Assembly (NCBI GenBank): GCA_910584965.1
Contig: CAJUDZ010000002.1
Span: forward strand, 1-64,000
Direction: 5' to 3'
Origin: an uncultured Lachnospiraceae bacterium
Lineage (GTDB): Bacteria > Bacillota > Clostridia > Lachnospirales > Lachnospiraceae
Length of the DNA stretch: 64,000 nt
Below the pieces are notes generated by a model. That model saw only the letters and a program-made list of their open reading frames with translations. It searched no databases and was not told the DNA's origin. Positions 50,369 through 58,508 of the stretch are shown one piece after another (the first letter of the stretch is position 1; each line of letters begins with the position of its first letter). Made by a program: the position numbers and the translations under genes.

Positions 50369-50392
50369 AACCCACTTGATAGCAAGCGGGTT
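50369..50392. other. Inverted repeat between DUF5050 gene and pheA
   Basis: AACCCACTTG / CAAGCGGGTT, a 10-bp dyad with one mismatch and a 4-nt centre. It overlaps the likely pheA promoter (CTTGAT at 50375, TATAAT at 50397). It may be an operator shared by the divergent genes. Confidence 0.4.
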
Positions 50393-50451
50393 TTGTTATA
50401 ATATTTAGGAAGAGATTAACAGATTTATCATAAAGGAAGGGCAGAAACAGG

Positions 50452-51579
50452 ATGGACTTACTGGAATTGAGGAAGCAGCTGGATGAGCTGGATGAGCAGA
50501 TTGTGGCGCTGTATGAGAAACGTATGGATATATCTTCTCAGGTGGCGGATTATAAAATACAGACCGGGAAGAAGGTTTTCGATAAAGAACGGGAGATTGC
50601 GAAGCTGAATGCGGTGAAGAACCTGACGCATAACGAATTTAACGGGCGCGGGATTCAGGAGCTTTTCGAGCAGATCATGTCGATGAGCCGGAAGTTACAG
50701 TATAAGAAGCTTTCGGAGAGCGGCAGTCAGGGCCGGCTGCCTTTTATCGGCGTGGATACGCTGAAAGAGCAAAACGCAAGGGTCGTATTTCAGGGGGCGG
50801 AGGGTTCCTACTCCCAAATGGCGATGCAGGCCTTTTTCGGGGAAGATGTGAACTCTTTTCATGTGGAGTCATTTCGTGACGCCATGTGTGCCATCGAGGA
50901 AGGAAGCGCGGACTATGCGGTGCTTCCGATCGAAAATTCTACGGCGGGCATCGTGAATGAAATCTATGATCTGCTTGTGGAGTTTGAAAATTATATTGTG
51001 GGGGAACAGATTATCCGGATTGAGCATTGTCTGTTAGGCGTGCCCGGCACGCGGCCGGAAGAAATCCGTACGGTCTGCTCCCATCCGCAGTCCTTGATGC
51101 AGAGCGCCCGTTATTTAAACGAACATGCCTCCTGGCAGCAGATCAGCATGCAGAACAATGCGTTTGCGGCGAGAAAGGTCATGGAAGACGGGGACAGGAG
51201 CCAGGCGGCCATTGCGAGCGAGCAGGCGGCAAAAATCTACGGGCTGGAAATTCTGGAGCGCGGCGTAAATCATTCCCATACCAATTCCACAAGATTTATC
51301 GTCATAACCAATCAGAAAGTCTTTTTAAAAGATGCGGGGAAAGTCAGCATCTGTTTTGAGATACCGCATGAAAGCGGTTCATTGTACCATATGCTTTCCC
51401 ATTTCATATACAACGATCTGAACATGACAAAAATCGAGAGCCGTCCCATCGAGGACAGAAACTGGGAATATCGTTTTTTTATAGACTTTGACGGGAATCT
51501 CGCGGACAGCGCGGTTAAAAACGCGTTAAGGGGATTGCGCGAAGAGGCGCGGAACCTGCGGATTCTGGGGAACTACTGA
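50452..51579 (+). CDS. pheA: Bifunctional chorismate mutase/prephenate dehydratase
   Basis: 375 residues. AroQ-type chorismate mutase lies at ~1-90 (DLLELRKQLDELDEQIVALYEKRMDISSQVADYK). Prephenate dehydratase lies at ~108-285 (VVFQGAEGSYSQMAMQAFF, VLPIENSTAGIV, NSTRFIVI with the TRF motif). A C-terminal ACT domain (~295-372) carries ESRPIEDRNWEYRFFIDF for phenylalanine feedback. It converts chorismate to phenylpyruvate. Confidence 0.96.
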   Translation: MDLLELRKQLDELDEQIVALYEKRMDISSQVADYKIQTGKKVFDKEREIAKLNAVKNLTHNEFNGRGIQELFEQIMSMSRKLQYKKLSESGSQGRLPFIGVDTLKEQNARVVFQGAEGSYSQMAMQAFFGEDVNSFHVESFRDAMCAIEEGSADYAVLPIENSTAGIVNEIYDLLVEFENYIVGEQIIRIEHCLLGVPGTRPEEIRTVCSHPQSLMQSARYLNEHASWQQISMQNNAFAARKVMEDGDRSQAAIASEQAAKIYGLEILERGVNHSHTNSTRFIVITNQKVFLKDAGKVSICFEIPHESGSLYHMLSHFIYNDLNMTKIESRPIEDRNWEYRFFIDFDGNLADSAVKNALRGLREEARNLRILGNY

Positions 51580-51622
51580 GAAAACAGAACGGCAGTAAAC
51601 TGCTTTGATAGGGAGGATTATT

Positions 51623-52933
51623 ATGCGGCTGGAAGAATTGATCATATACAAGGATTTTGCGCAGGGAAAACTGCTGCACCGGATGGTGCACCTGATGGAG
51701 CATTACCGGGAGGAAAAGGACAGAGCGCTTCTTTATGACTGTATGCACGGTTTGCTGGAGCTGGCGGCATCCCATGGCTTTTACGGCAATCTATGGCACT
51801 GTTACCTGACAAATCTCCTTGTCAATAATGAGAACAGTTACAGTATGGCCTGTGAAATCCGGGGGAATGTGGAAGGCACGATCAATGAGGCGGCGCTTCA
51901 CGATATCCGGATTTTTAAGGAACTGTATGATTACGATTTCTCGGAAATGATGCGGGAACTGGAGGTGCCGGAATTTGGGCTTACGCTTTCCTATGTGAGC
52001 TGCTCCCAGAAGAGCAGGGTATATAATACCCGAATCCGGGACCGGATCTGTGATCTGGCCGAGCGGTTCAATGCGGACGATACGCCGGAGGCAATGAAAG
52101 ACACGCTGACGGAATTTTATAAGGATTACGGTGTGGGACGTTTTGGCCTGCATAAGGCTTTCCGCATAAGGCATGATGAGACGGGGGCCGTGATCGAGCC
52201 GATTCTGAATATCGCCCATGTGCACCTTGACGATCTGGTAGGATATGAAATTCCGAAGAAAAAACTGATCGACAACACGGAGGCCTTCGTGAACGGAAAA
52301 AAAGCCAATAACTGCCTGCTGTTCGGGGATGCCGGGACCGGAAAATCTTCCAGCATCAAGGCGATCGCCAATCAGTATTATGACAGGGGACTGCGTATTA
52401 TCGAAATATACAAACATCAGTTCCGGGATTTGAACGATGTGATTTCCCAGGTCAAGAACCGCAATTATAAATTCATTATTTATATGGATGACCTGAGCTT
52501 TGAAGATTTTGAGATCGAATATAAATATCTGAAAGCCGTGATTGAAGGCGGTCTGGAGAAAAAGCCGGAGAACGTGCTGATCTATGCGACGTCCAACAGA
52601 AGGCATCTGGTGCGGGAGAAGTTCAGCGATAAGGAAGAACGGCGCGACGATCTGCATGCGGGAGACACGGTGCAGGAAAAGTTATCGCTTGTTTCCCGGT
52701 TCGGCGTAACGATATTCTTCTGCGCGCCGGATAAAAAACAGTTTCAGCAGATTGTGGAGACGTTAGCCGGCCGTTACGGCATTACGATGGACAGGGAAGA
52801 GCTGCTCCTTGCTGCCAATAAGTGGGAGCTTGCCCATGGAGGGCTTTCAGGAAGGACGGCGCAGCAGTTCATCGATTATCTGCTGGGAAGCGCGGATGAA
52901 AGCGCCGGGATGAAGAAAGGGGAAGTCTTATGA
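51623..52933 (+). CDS. DUF815-family AAA ATPase
   Basis: About 436 residues; the ATG at 51623 has AGGGAGG 6 nt before it. A helical N-terminal ~190 residues precede the ATPase. It has Walker A GDAGTGKSSS, a Walker B-like FIIYMDDLSFEDFE, sensor ATSNRRHLVREKF and the DUF815 signature AGDTVQEKLSLVSRFGV. DUF815 proteins are MoxR-like ATPases of unknown role. The stop overlaps the ppx start by four bases, so it may act with polyphosphate metabolism. Confidence 0.9.
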   Translation: MRLEELIIYKDFAQGKLLHRMVHLMEHYREEKDRALLYDCMHGLLELAASHGFYGNLWHCYLTNLLVNNENSYSMACEIRGNVEGTINEAALHDIRIFKELYDYDFSEMMRELEVPEFGLTLSYVSCSQKSRVYNTRIRDRICDLAERFNADDTPEAMKDTLTEFYKDYGVGRFGLHKAFRIRHDETGAVIEPILNIAHVHLDDLVGYEIPKKKLIDNTEAFVNGKKANNCLLFGDAGTGKSSSIKAIANQYYDRGLRIIEIYKHQFRDLNDVISQVKNRNYKFIIYMDDLSFEDFEIEYKYLKAVIEGGLEKKPENVLIYATSNRRHLVREKFSDKEERRDDLHAGDTVQEKLSLVSRFGVTIFFCAPDKKQFQQIVETLAGRYGITMDREELLLAANKWELAHGGLSGRTAQQFIDYLLGSADESAGMKKGEVL

Positions 52934-54471
52934 AAACATTTGCGGCGATCGACGTCGGTTCTTATGAACTGTCGATGAAAATTTTTGAAGTCTCCAAACA
53001 GAACGGACTGCGCGAAGTGGACTGCATCAGACACCGCATCGACCTCGGAACGGATACCTATGCCACCGGAAAGCTCGGCTATGGGCATGTCAACGAATTA
53101 TGCCGGGTGCTGCGGGAATATAAGAAAATTATGAACGGTTATCGCGTGGATGACTATAAGGCCTATGGAACGAGCGCAATCCGGGAGATGGAAAACAAGA
53201 TCATTATTCTGGACCAGATCGAACAGCGGACGGGAATTAAGATCGAGGTGCTGAGCAATTCCGAGCAGCGTTTTCTCGATTATAAGTCCATCGCTTCCAA
53301 AGGGAAGGTATTCAACAAGGTTATCGAGAAGGAGACCGCCATTCTGGATATCGGCGGCGGAAGCATCCAGATATCGCTTTTTGTCAAAGATTCGCTTGTG
53401 TCGACACAGAACATGCGGCTTGGCATTCTGCGTTTACAGGACAGCATGAGTCATCTGAACCTGAAACCGAGCCAGTATGAAAATATCATTGATGAGTTTA
53501 TCAGTTCTCAGCTCGCCGTTTTTAAGAAGCTGTATCTGAAAGACAGAAACATCGAAAACATTATCGTCGTTGACGATTATATTTCGGCGGTGGTGAAGAA
53601 TAAAATGGCCCATCTCGCGGACGACTGCATCGAAGCGGCCGATATGGACACCTTTATGAAAAAAGTGCGGGAAAAATCCGTTATGGAAGCGGCCAGAATA
53701 CTGGATATGCCGGAAGAGAACATTCCGCTTTTTTATATCTCAAGCGTGCTTTTAAACCGTGTCGTCAAAGTGATGAACGCCCGTATGATCTGGGTGCCCG
53801 GTGTGGCGCTGTGCGACGGCATCGCATATGAATACGGAGAAAAGAATCAGATTACCAGGGCAAGCCATGATTTCGAAGAGGATATCATCGCCTGCGCGAA
53901 AAACATCAGCAAGCGGTACATGGGAAGCCGGCGAAGGAGCGAGACGCTTGAGAAAATCGCGCTGACGATTTATGACAGCATGCGGAAAGTACATGGACTC
54001 GGCAAAAGGGAACGGCTTTTGCTGCAGCTTGCGACGATTTTACACGACTGCGGCAAGTATATCAGCCTGACCAATCTGGGAGAATGTTCTTATAACATTA
54101 TTATGTCAACTGAAATTATCGGTCTTTCCCATATCGAACGGGAGATCGTAGCCAACACGGTCAAGTATAATCATATGGATTTCGGATATTATGAGATGAT
54201 AGGCCAGAATGTCGATCTGGATAAGGATGCGTACCTGAAAATTGCGAAGCTGACGGCGATATTAAAAATTGCGAACGGTCTCGACAGGAGCCACAAACAG
54301 AAGTTTAAAGACGTCAAAACGGCGCTGAAAGAGGAAGAGCTGGTTATTACGATCGATACGCCGGTGGATATTACACTGGAAAAGGGCCTGTTTTACCGGA
54401 GGGCGGATTTTTTTGAAGAAGTATACAGCGTAAGGCCGGTCATCCGGCAGAAAGGCGGAAGCCTCAATTAA
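52930..54471 (+). CDS. Ppx/GppA phosphatase with HD domain
   Basis: 513 residues. The N-terminal exopolyphosphatase/pppGpp phosphatase domain (~1-305) begins FAAIDVGSYELSMKI and contains YGTSAIREM, SNSEQRFLDYKS and DIGGGSIQISLF. The HD-type C-terminal domain (~310-505) has ATILHDCGKYISLTN and IANGLDRSHKQKF. It hydrolyses polyphosphate or pppGpp. The start ATG overlaps the DUF815 stop (ATGA) and ppk follows 25 bp later, so synthesis and breakdown of polyphosphate are encoded together. Confidence 0.92.
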   Translation: MKTFAAIDVGSYELSMKIFEVSKQNGLREVDCIRHRIDLGTDTYATGKLGYGHVNELCRVLREYKKIMNGYRVDDYKAYGTSAIREMENKIIILDQIEQRTGIKIEVLSNSEQRFLDYKSIASKGKVFNKVIEKETAILDIGGGSIQISLFVKDSLVSTQNMRLGILRLQDSMSHLNLKPSQYENIIDEFISSQLAVFKKLYLKDRNIENIIVVDDYISAVVKNKMAHLADDCIEAADMDTFMKKVREKSVMEAARILDMPEENIPLFYISSVLLNRVVKVMNARMIWVPGVALCDGIAYEYGEKNQITRASHDFEEDIIACAKNISKRYMGSRRRSETLEKIALTIYDSMRKVHGLGKRERLLLQLATILHDCGKYISLTNLGECSYNIIMSTEIIGLSHIEREIVANTVKYNHMDFGYYEMIGQNVDLDKDAYLKIAKLTAILKIANGLDRSHKQKFKDVKTALKEEELVITIDTPVDITLEKGLFYRRADFFEEVYSVRPVIRQKGGSLN

Positions 54472-54495
54472 GGGGAAAGGACAGGACATAGAGGG

Positions 54496-56646
54496 ATGGC
54501 GGAAAAATCAGAATTTGCAAAATCGGAACATTATACGAACAGAGAACTGAGCTGGCTTCTTTTTGATAAAAGAGTCTTGAGCGAGGCGGAAGACAAAAAA
54601 CTTCCGTTATTTGAGCGATTGAAGTTTCTAAGCATTTCGGCGTCCAATCTGGATGAATTTTTTATGGTCCGGGTCGCGTCTTTAAAAGATATGGTCAATG
54701 CCGGGTATACGAAAAAGGATATCGCGGGCCTGACGCCGAAAGAACAGCTTGCCGCGGTGAACCAGGAGACGCATGCGCTTGTGAAGAGGCAGTATGATAC
54801 ATATCATGCGCTTCTTCCTCAGCTGTTTGAAAACGGACTGCGGGTGATCGGGACTCATGAAGCGCTGACAAGAGAAGAGGCGGCTTATGTGGATTCTTAT
54901 TTTGAGGACAACATTTATCCGGTGCTGACGCCGATGGCGGTGGACTCTTCCAGACCTTTCCCGCTCATCCGCAATAAGACGCTGAATATCGGCGCGCTGG
55001 TCAGAAAAAAGAACGGTGAGGACGATCTGGAATTTGCGACCGTACAGGTGCCCAGCGTGCTCTCCAGAATCGTTTTTGTTCCGTCGGCGGAGGGAAAGGC
55101 CGTGATTCTGCTGGAAGAAGTGATCGAGCGGAATATCCGGAAACTGTTTTTGAATTATGATATTGTGTGCGCACATCCGTTTCGTATTATGCGGAATGCC
55201 GATCTTTTGATTGAAGAAGAGGAAGCGGGAGACCTGCTGATCGAAATCGAGAAACAGCTGAAGAAAAGACAGTGGGGACAGGCGATCCGTCTGGAAGTCG
55301 AGGCGGGTATGGACGAGAGGCTGCTGAAAATCATTCAGGACGAACTGCATATTGGCAATGAGGATATTTACCCGATTAACGGGCCGCTGGACATCACCTT
55401 CCTGATGAAAATGTCAGGATTTGACGGATTCGAACATTTAAGGGAGCGGCATTATCACGGAGACTGGCCGGTGCCGGAGCTTTCGGAAGATACGGATATT
55501 TTTGCCTGTATCCGGAAAGAAGATATTCTGATGTATCATCCGTATCAGACATTCGAGCCGGTCGTGCGTTTTATCAGGCAGGCGGCCAAAGACCCGGATG
55601 TGCTGGCGATCAAGCAGACCCTGTACAGAGTCAGCGGCAACTCTCCGATTATTGCGGCGCTGGAGCAGGCGGCCGACAACGGAAAACAGGTTTCCGTGCT
55701 GGTGGAGCTGAAAGCGCGGTTCGACGAGGAGAACAATATCGTCTGGGCAAGACGGCTGGAAAAAGCAGGATGCCATGTTATTTACGGCCTGGTCGGTTTA
55801 AAGACGCACAGTAAGATTACGCTGGTGGTCAGAAGGGAAGAGAACGGCATCAGGCGGTACGTGCATCTTGGAACGGGCAACTATAACGATTCCACGGCCA
55901 GACTGTACACGGATTTGGGGCTTTTAACCTGTTCCGAGACGATCGGCGAAGACGCAACCGCAGTATTCAATATGCTTTCCGGCTATTCCGAACCGCGTTC
56001 CTGGAACAAACTGTCGCTTGCGCCGCTCTGGCTGAAAGACAGATTTCTCTATCTGATCGCCAGAGAGAAAGAACATGCCGTGCAGGGCCGCCCCGCGAGA
56101 ATTATCGCGAAGATGAACGCTCTGTGCGATAAAGATATCATCGAAGCGCTCTATGAAGCCAGTGCGGCCGGCGTGAAGATCGATCTGATTATCCGCGGAA
56201 TCTGCTGTCTGAAAGCGGGAAAGCCCGGCATCAGCGAGAATATCCGGGTCCGTTCCATCGTCGGAAATTATCTGGAACATGCGAGAATTTTCTACTTTGA
56301 GAACGACGGCAGGCAGGAATATTACTGCGCCAGCGCGGACTGGATGCCGCGTAATCTGGACAGACGCGTGGAGATCATGTTCCCGATTGAGAAGCCGGAA
56401 CTTCAGGAAAAGATCATGCGGATTCTGGAATATCAGTTAAAGGATACGGTGAAGGCGCATTTGCTGCTTCCGGATGATACTTATACGAAAGTGGATATGC
56501 GCGGAAAAGAAAAATTCAATTCCCAGCTTGCCTTTTGCGAGCTTGCGGAAAAATGCGCCAGAAAACAGGAAGAAGCGGCGGACAGACGGGTATTTATTCC
56601 AGAAATCGGCCATAACATACAGGAGGAAAAAGCTGAAAAGGAATAA
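54496..56646 (+). CDS. ppk1: Polyphosphate kinase 1
   Basis: 716 residues. It shows NRELSWLLFDKRVLSEAED with the N-terminal domain, then SNLDEFFMVRVASLKDMV and HPYQTFEPVVRFIRQAAKDP. ALKQTLYRVSGNSPI, RRYVHLGTGNYNDSTARLYTDLG (catalytic His region) and CASADWMPRNLDRRVE follow. It makes polyphosphate from ATP. It is immediately downstream of ppx. Confidence 0.96.
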   Translation: MAEKSEFAKSEHYTNRELSWLLFDKRVLSEAEDKKLPLFERLKFLSISASNLDEFFMVRVASLKDMVNAGYTKKDIAGLTPKEQLAAVNQETHALVKRQYDTYHALLPQLFENGLRVIGTHEALTREEAAYVDSYFEDNIYPVLTPMAVDSSRPFPLIRNKTLNIGALVRKKNGEDDLEFATVQVPSVLSRIVFVPSAEGKAVILLEEVIERNIRKLFLNYDIVCAHPFRIMRNADLLIEEEEAGDLLIEIEKQLKKRQWGQAIRLEVEAGMDERLLKIIQDELHIGNEDIYPINGPLDITFLMKMSGFDGFEHLRERHYHGDWPVPELSEDTDIFACIRKEDILMYHPYQTFEPVVRFIRQAAKDPDVLAIKQTLYRVSGNSPIIAALEQAADNGKQVSVLVELKARFDEENNIVWARRLEKAGCHVIYGLVGLKTHSKITLVVRREENGIRRYVHLGTGNYNDSTARLYTDLGLLTCSETIGEDATAVFNMLSGYSEPRSWNKLSLAPLWLKDRFLYLIAREKEHAVQGRPARIIAKMNALCDKDIIEALYEASAAGVKIDLIIRGICCLKAGKPGISENIRVRSIVGNYLEHARIFYFENDGRQEYYCASADWMPRNLDRRVEIMFPIEKPELQEKIMRILEYQLKDTVKAHLLLPDDTYTKVDMRGKEKFNSQLAFCELAEKCARKQEEAADRRVFIPEIGHNIQEEKAEKE

Positions 56647-56698
56647 GTTTCAACTTTTGGATTTGTGTGTCTGAAAAAGCGGACAGATAGGAGCGGCT

Positions 56699-57286
56699 AT
56701 GAAAATCATACTGGCCTCGGCTTCGCCGAGAAGAAAAGAACTGTTAAAACAGATCGGCCTTTCTTTTAAAACGATGCCCAGCACAGGGGAAGAAACCATT
56801 ACCGGAAAAGAACCGGAAGAAATCGTAGAGGAACTGGCTTATCAGAAAGCGGTCGATATCTGCGGACAGCTTTCCGAAACAATGAAAGAAGATTTTGTCG
56901 TAATCGGCGCGGATACGGTCGTATCGTGCTGGGGCAGAATTATGGGAAAGCCCGGAGACAAAGAAGAGGCTTTCGACATGCTCTGGGAGCTGCAGGGAAA
57001 GAGCCATCAGGTTTACACGGGCGTGACGCTTGCCTGGAAGTATGCGGATATGCCGGCTATGTTCCATTCGTTCTACGAATGCACGGACGTAACGGTTTTT
57101 CCCATGACGGAGGAAGAAATCGAACGTTATATCGATTCCGGGGAGCCGATGGATAAGGCGGGAGCTTATGCGATTCAGGGCCGGTTTGCGGCATATATTC
57201 AGGGAATCTGCGGCGATTATGCGAACGTCGTCGGACTGCCCGTCGGAAGAGTTTATCAGGAATTAAAGCAGAGAGACCTGCTTTGA
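56699..57286 (+). CDS. maf: Maf-family nucleotide pyrophosphatase
   Basis: 195 residues. N-terminal IILASASPRRKELLKQIGL, central VVIGADTVVSCWGRIMGKPGD and C-terminal KAGAYAIQGRFAAYIQGICGDYANVVGLP are Maf signatures. Maf proteins remove unusual or damaged NTPs (such as dTTP/UTP analogues) and influence septum formation. RBS GATAGGAG precedes the ATG. Confidence 0.93.
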   Translation: MKIILASASPRRKELLKQIGLSFKTMPSTGEETITGKEPEEIVEELAYQKAVDICGQLSETMKEDFVVIGADTVVSCWGRIMGKPGDKEEAFDMLWELQGKSHQVYTGVTLAWKYADMPAMFHSFYECTDVTVFPMTEEEIERYIDSGEPMDKAGAYAIQGRFAAYIQGICGDYANVVGLPVGRVYQELKQRDLL

Positions 57287-57347
57287 AAATATTATTTAAT
57301 AACACATGTAATTCACATGAGAAAAGGAGAAAGGAGAGGAACTTACG

Positions 57348-57605
57348 ATGTTCGATGATGCGGTATTACAATGTTTTCTGAAAAAACAGAGCCAGATGTT
57401 TCCGGAAAATGTGGCTGAAACACTGGAGGAAGCAGATCATTTTCTGGAGGAGTGCATGGCGGTTGTCGTGGATTCCGTGAAGGAGGTCTGGGAGTATTTC
57501 GACGAACAGGGCGTGGATATGGAAGGCGCGGGCGAAGAGGAAATACTGGAAGCCGATGAGGTTTTCGATATCGGAGATGGAAGATATCTGATCGTGGAAT
57601 GTTAG
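57348..57605 (+). CDS. Conserved small acidic protein, unknown function
   Basis: 85 residues preceded by AAAGGAGAAAGGAG, a strong ribosome site. The protein is acidic and likely helical (ETLEEADHFLEECMAVVVDS, GVDMEGAGEEEILEADEVF), with no membrane helix or known motif that I recognise. It lies 61 bp after maf and ends directly before the 16-bp repeat array. Confidence 0.6.
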   Translation: MFDDAVLQCFLKKQSQMFPENVAETLEEADHFLEECMAVVVDSVKEVWEYFDEQGVDMEGAGEEEILEADEVFDIGDGRYLIVEC

Positions 57606-57610
57606 GCGTG

Positions 57611-57722
57611 CTTCGTAAAGTGCATGTTTTGTAAAGTGTATGTTTTGTAAAGTGTATGTTTCGCAATAAGCATGTTTTGTAAAAGGCATGTTTCGTAAAG
57701 AGCATGCTCTGAAAGAGCATTT
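57611..57722 (+). repeat. 16-bp tandem repeat array
   Basis: Six complete 16-bp units and one degenerate unit, consensus TTTTGTAAAGTGYATG, in head-to-tail order without spacers. Units 2 and 3 are identical. The last unit forms a perfect hairpin ATGCTCT-GAA-AGAGCAT (57704-57720). The array ends at the carbonic anhydrase promoter -35. Confidence 0.85.
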
Positions 57723-57748
57723 ACAAGGAACGTGTAAAATGCTATACT
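57720..57748 (+). promoter_or_regulatory. Promoter of carbonic anhydrase gene
   Basis: TTTACA at 57720 and TATACT at 57743 with 17 bp between; the -35 touches the end of the repeat array. Confidence 0.7.
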
Positions 57749-57774
57749 TGAAAACAAAAAAGGAGGGTCATAAA

Positions 57775-58338
57775 ATGTCCAGTCATGTAAAAGGTATATC
57801 AGCGGAGGAAGCGTTAGCGAAATTACAGCAGGGGAATGAAACATATCTGAACGCCTCTGTCAATCCGGGAGACATTTCCCCGGCAATTCGTAAAGATACC
57901 TGTGAAAACGGCCAGTTTCCCTATGCGGTCGTTATTACCTGTTCCGATTCCCGCGTGATACCGGAAAGTATTTTTTCAGCCGGAATCGGTGAACTGTTTA
58001 CAATTCGCGTTGCCGGAAATGTAGTCAGCGACTATGAACTCGGAAGCGTGGAATATGCGGCGGACCATCTCGGTTCCAATCTGGTCGTAGTTCTCGGACA
58101 TACAAACTGCGGTGCGGTAGGAGCAGCAATAGGCGGCGGTGCGGAAGGATTTATCAAAAAGATCACGGATGAGATCAAAACGGCGATCGGAGAGGAAACA
58201 GACGGGTATAAAGCGAGCTGCCTGAACGTAAAGAACAGTCTTCAGAAGATCGAAAGCAGTTTACATATGGCCGACGGCGTGAAAGTAGTCGGTGCGATTT
58301 ATCATATAGAAGACGGTCATGTAGAATTTATGAAATAA
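57775..58338 (+). CDS. Beta-class carbonic anhydrase
   Basis: 187 residues; the ATG at 57775 has AAGGAGG upstream. Zinc ligands are in VITCSDSRVIPE (Cys and the Asp-Arg dyad) and GHTNCGAVGAAI (His, Cys). FTIRVAGNVVSDYELGSVEYAA and a C-terminal GAIYHIEDGHVEFM complete the family. It interconverts CO2 and bicarbonate, relevant to pH and to carboxylation reactions in an anaerobe. Upstream sequence is a 16-bp repeat array. Confidence 0.94.
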   Translation: MSSHVKGISAEEALAKLQQGNETYLNASVNPGDISPAIRKDTCENGQFPYAVVITCSDSRVIPESIFSAGIGELFTIRVAGNVVSDYELGSVEYAADHLGSNLVVVLGHTNCGAVGAAIGGGAEGFIKKITDEIKTAIGEETDGYKASCLNVKNSLQKIESSLHMADGVKVVGAIYHIEDGHVEFMK

Positions 58339-58368
58339 ACAGTTTCGATGGAATATTATTTTACAGCG

Positions 58369-58397
58369 TGCGCCCGGCGGAAAACCGGGCGCATTTC
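58369..58397 (+). terminator. Intrinsic terminator after carbonic anhydrase
   Basis: TGCGCCCGG / CCGGGCGCA form a 9-bp stem with a 7-nt loop, followed by TTTCC, a short T run. Confidence 0.75.
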
Positions 58398-58508
58398 CGT
58401 GTTATGCCGTATGCCGTCTCTATTCGGTTCCAGTCAGAGTTCCCGATTTCTGCACCTGCTCATATAATAGAACAGGAACTTTGAAAGCAGAAAAGGAGCG
58501 TTATATTT

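Noticed and set aside
50340..50451. T-box leader for pheA
   Set aside because: There is no room for the T-box stems, no AGGGUGGNACCGCG-like motif and no terminator/antiterminator pair; only a 10-bp inverted repeat was found.
57611..57722. CRISPR array
   Set aside because: The 16-bp units are contiguous with no spacers, and there are no cas genes in the window.
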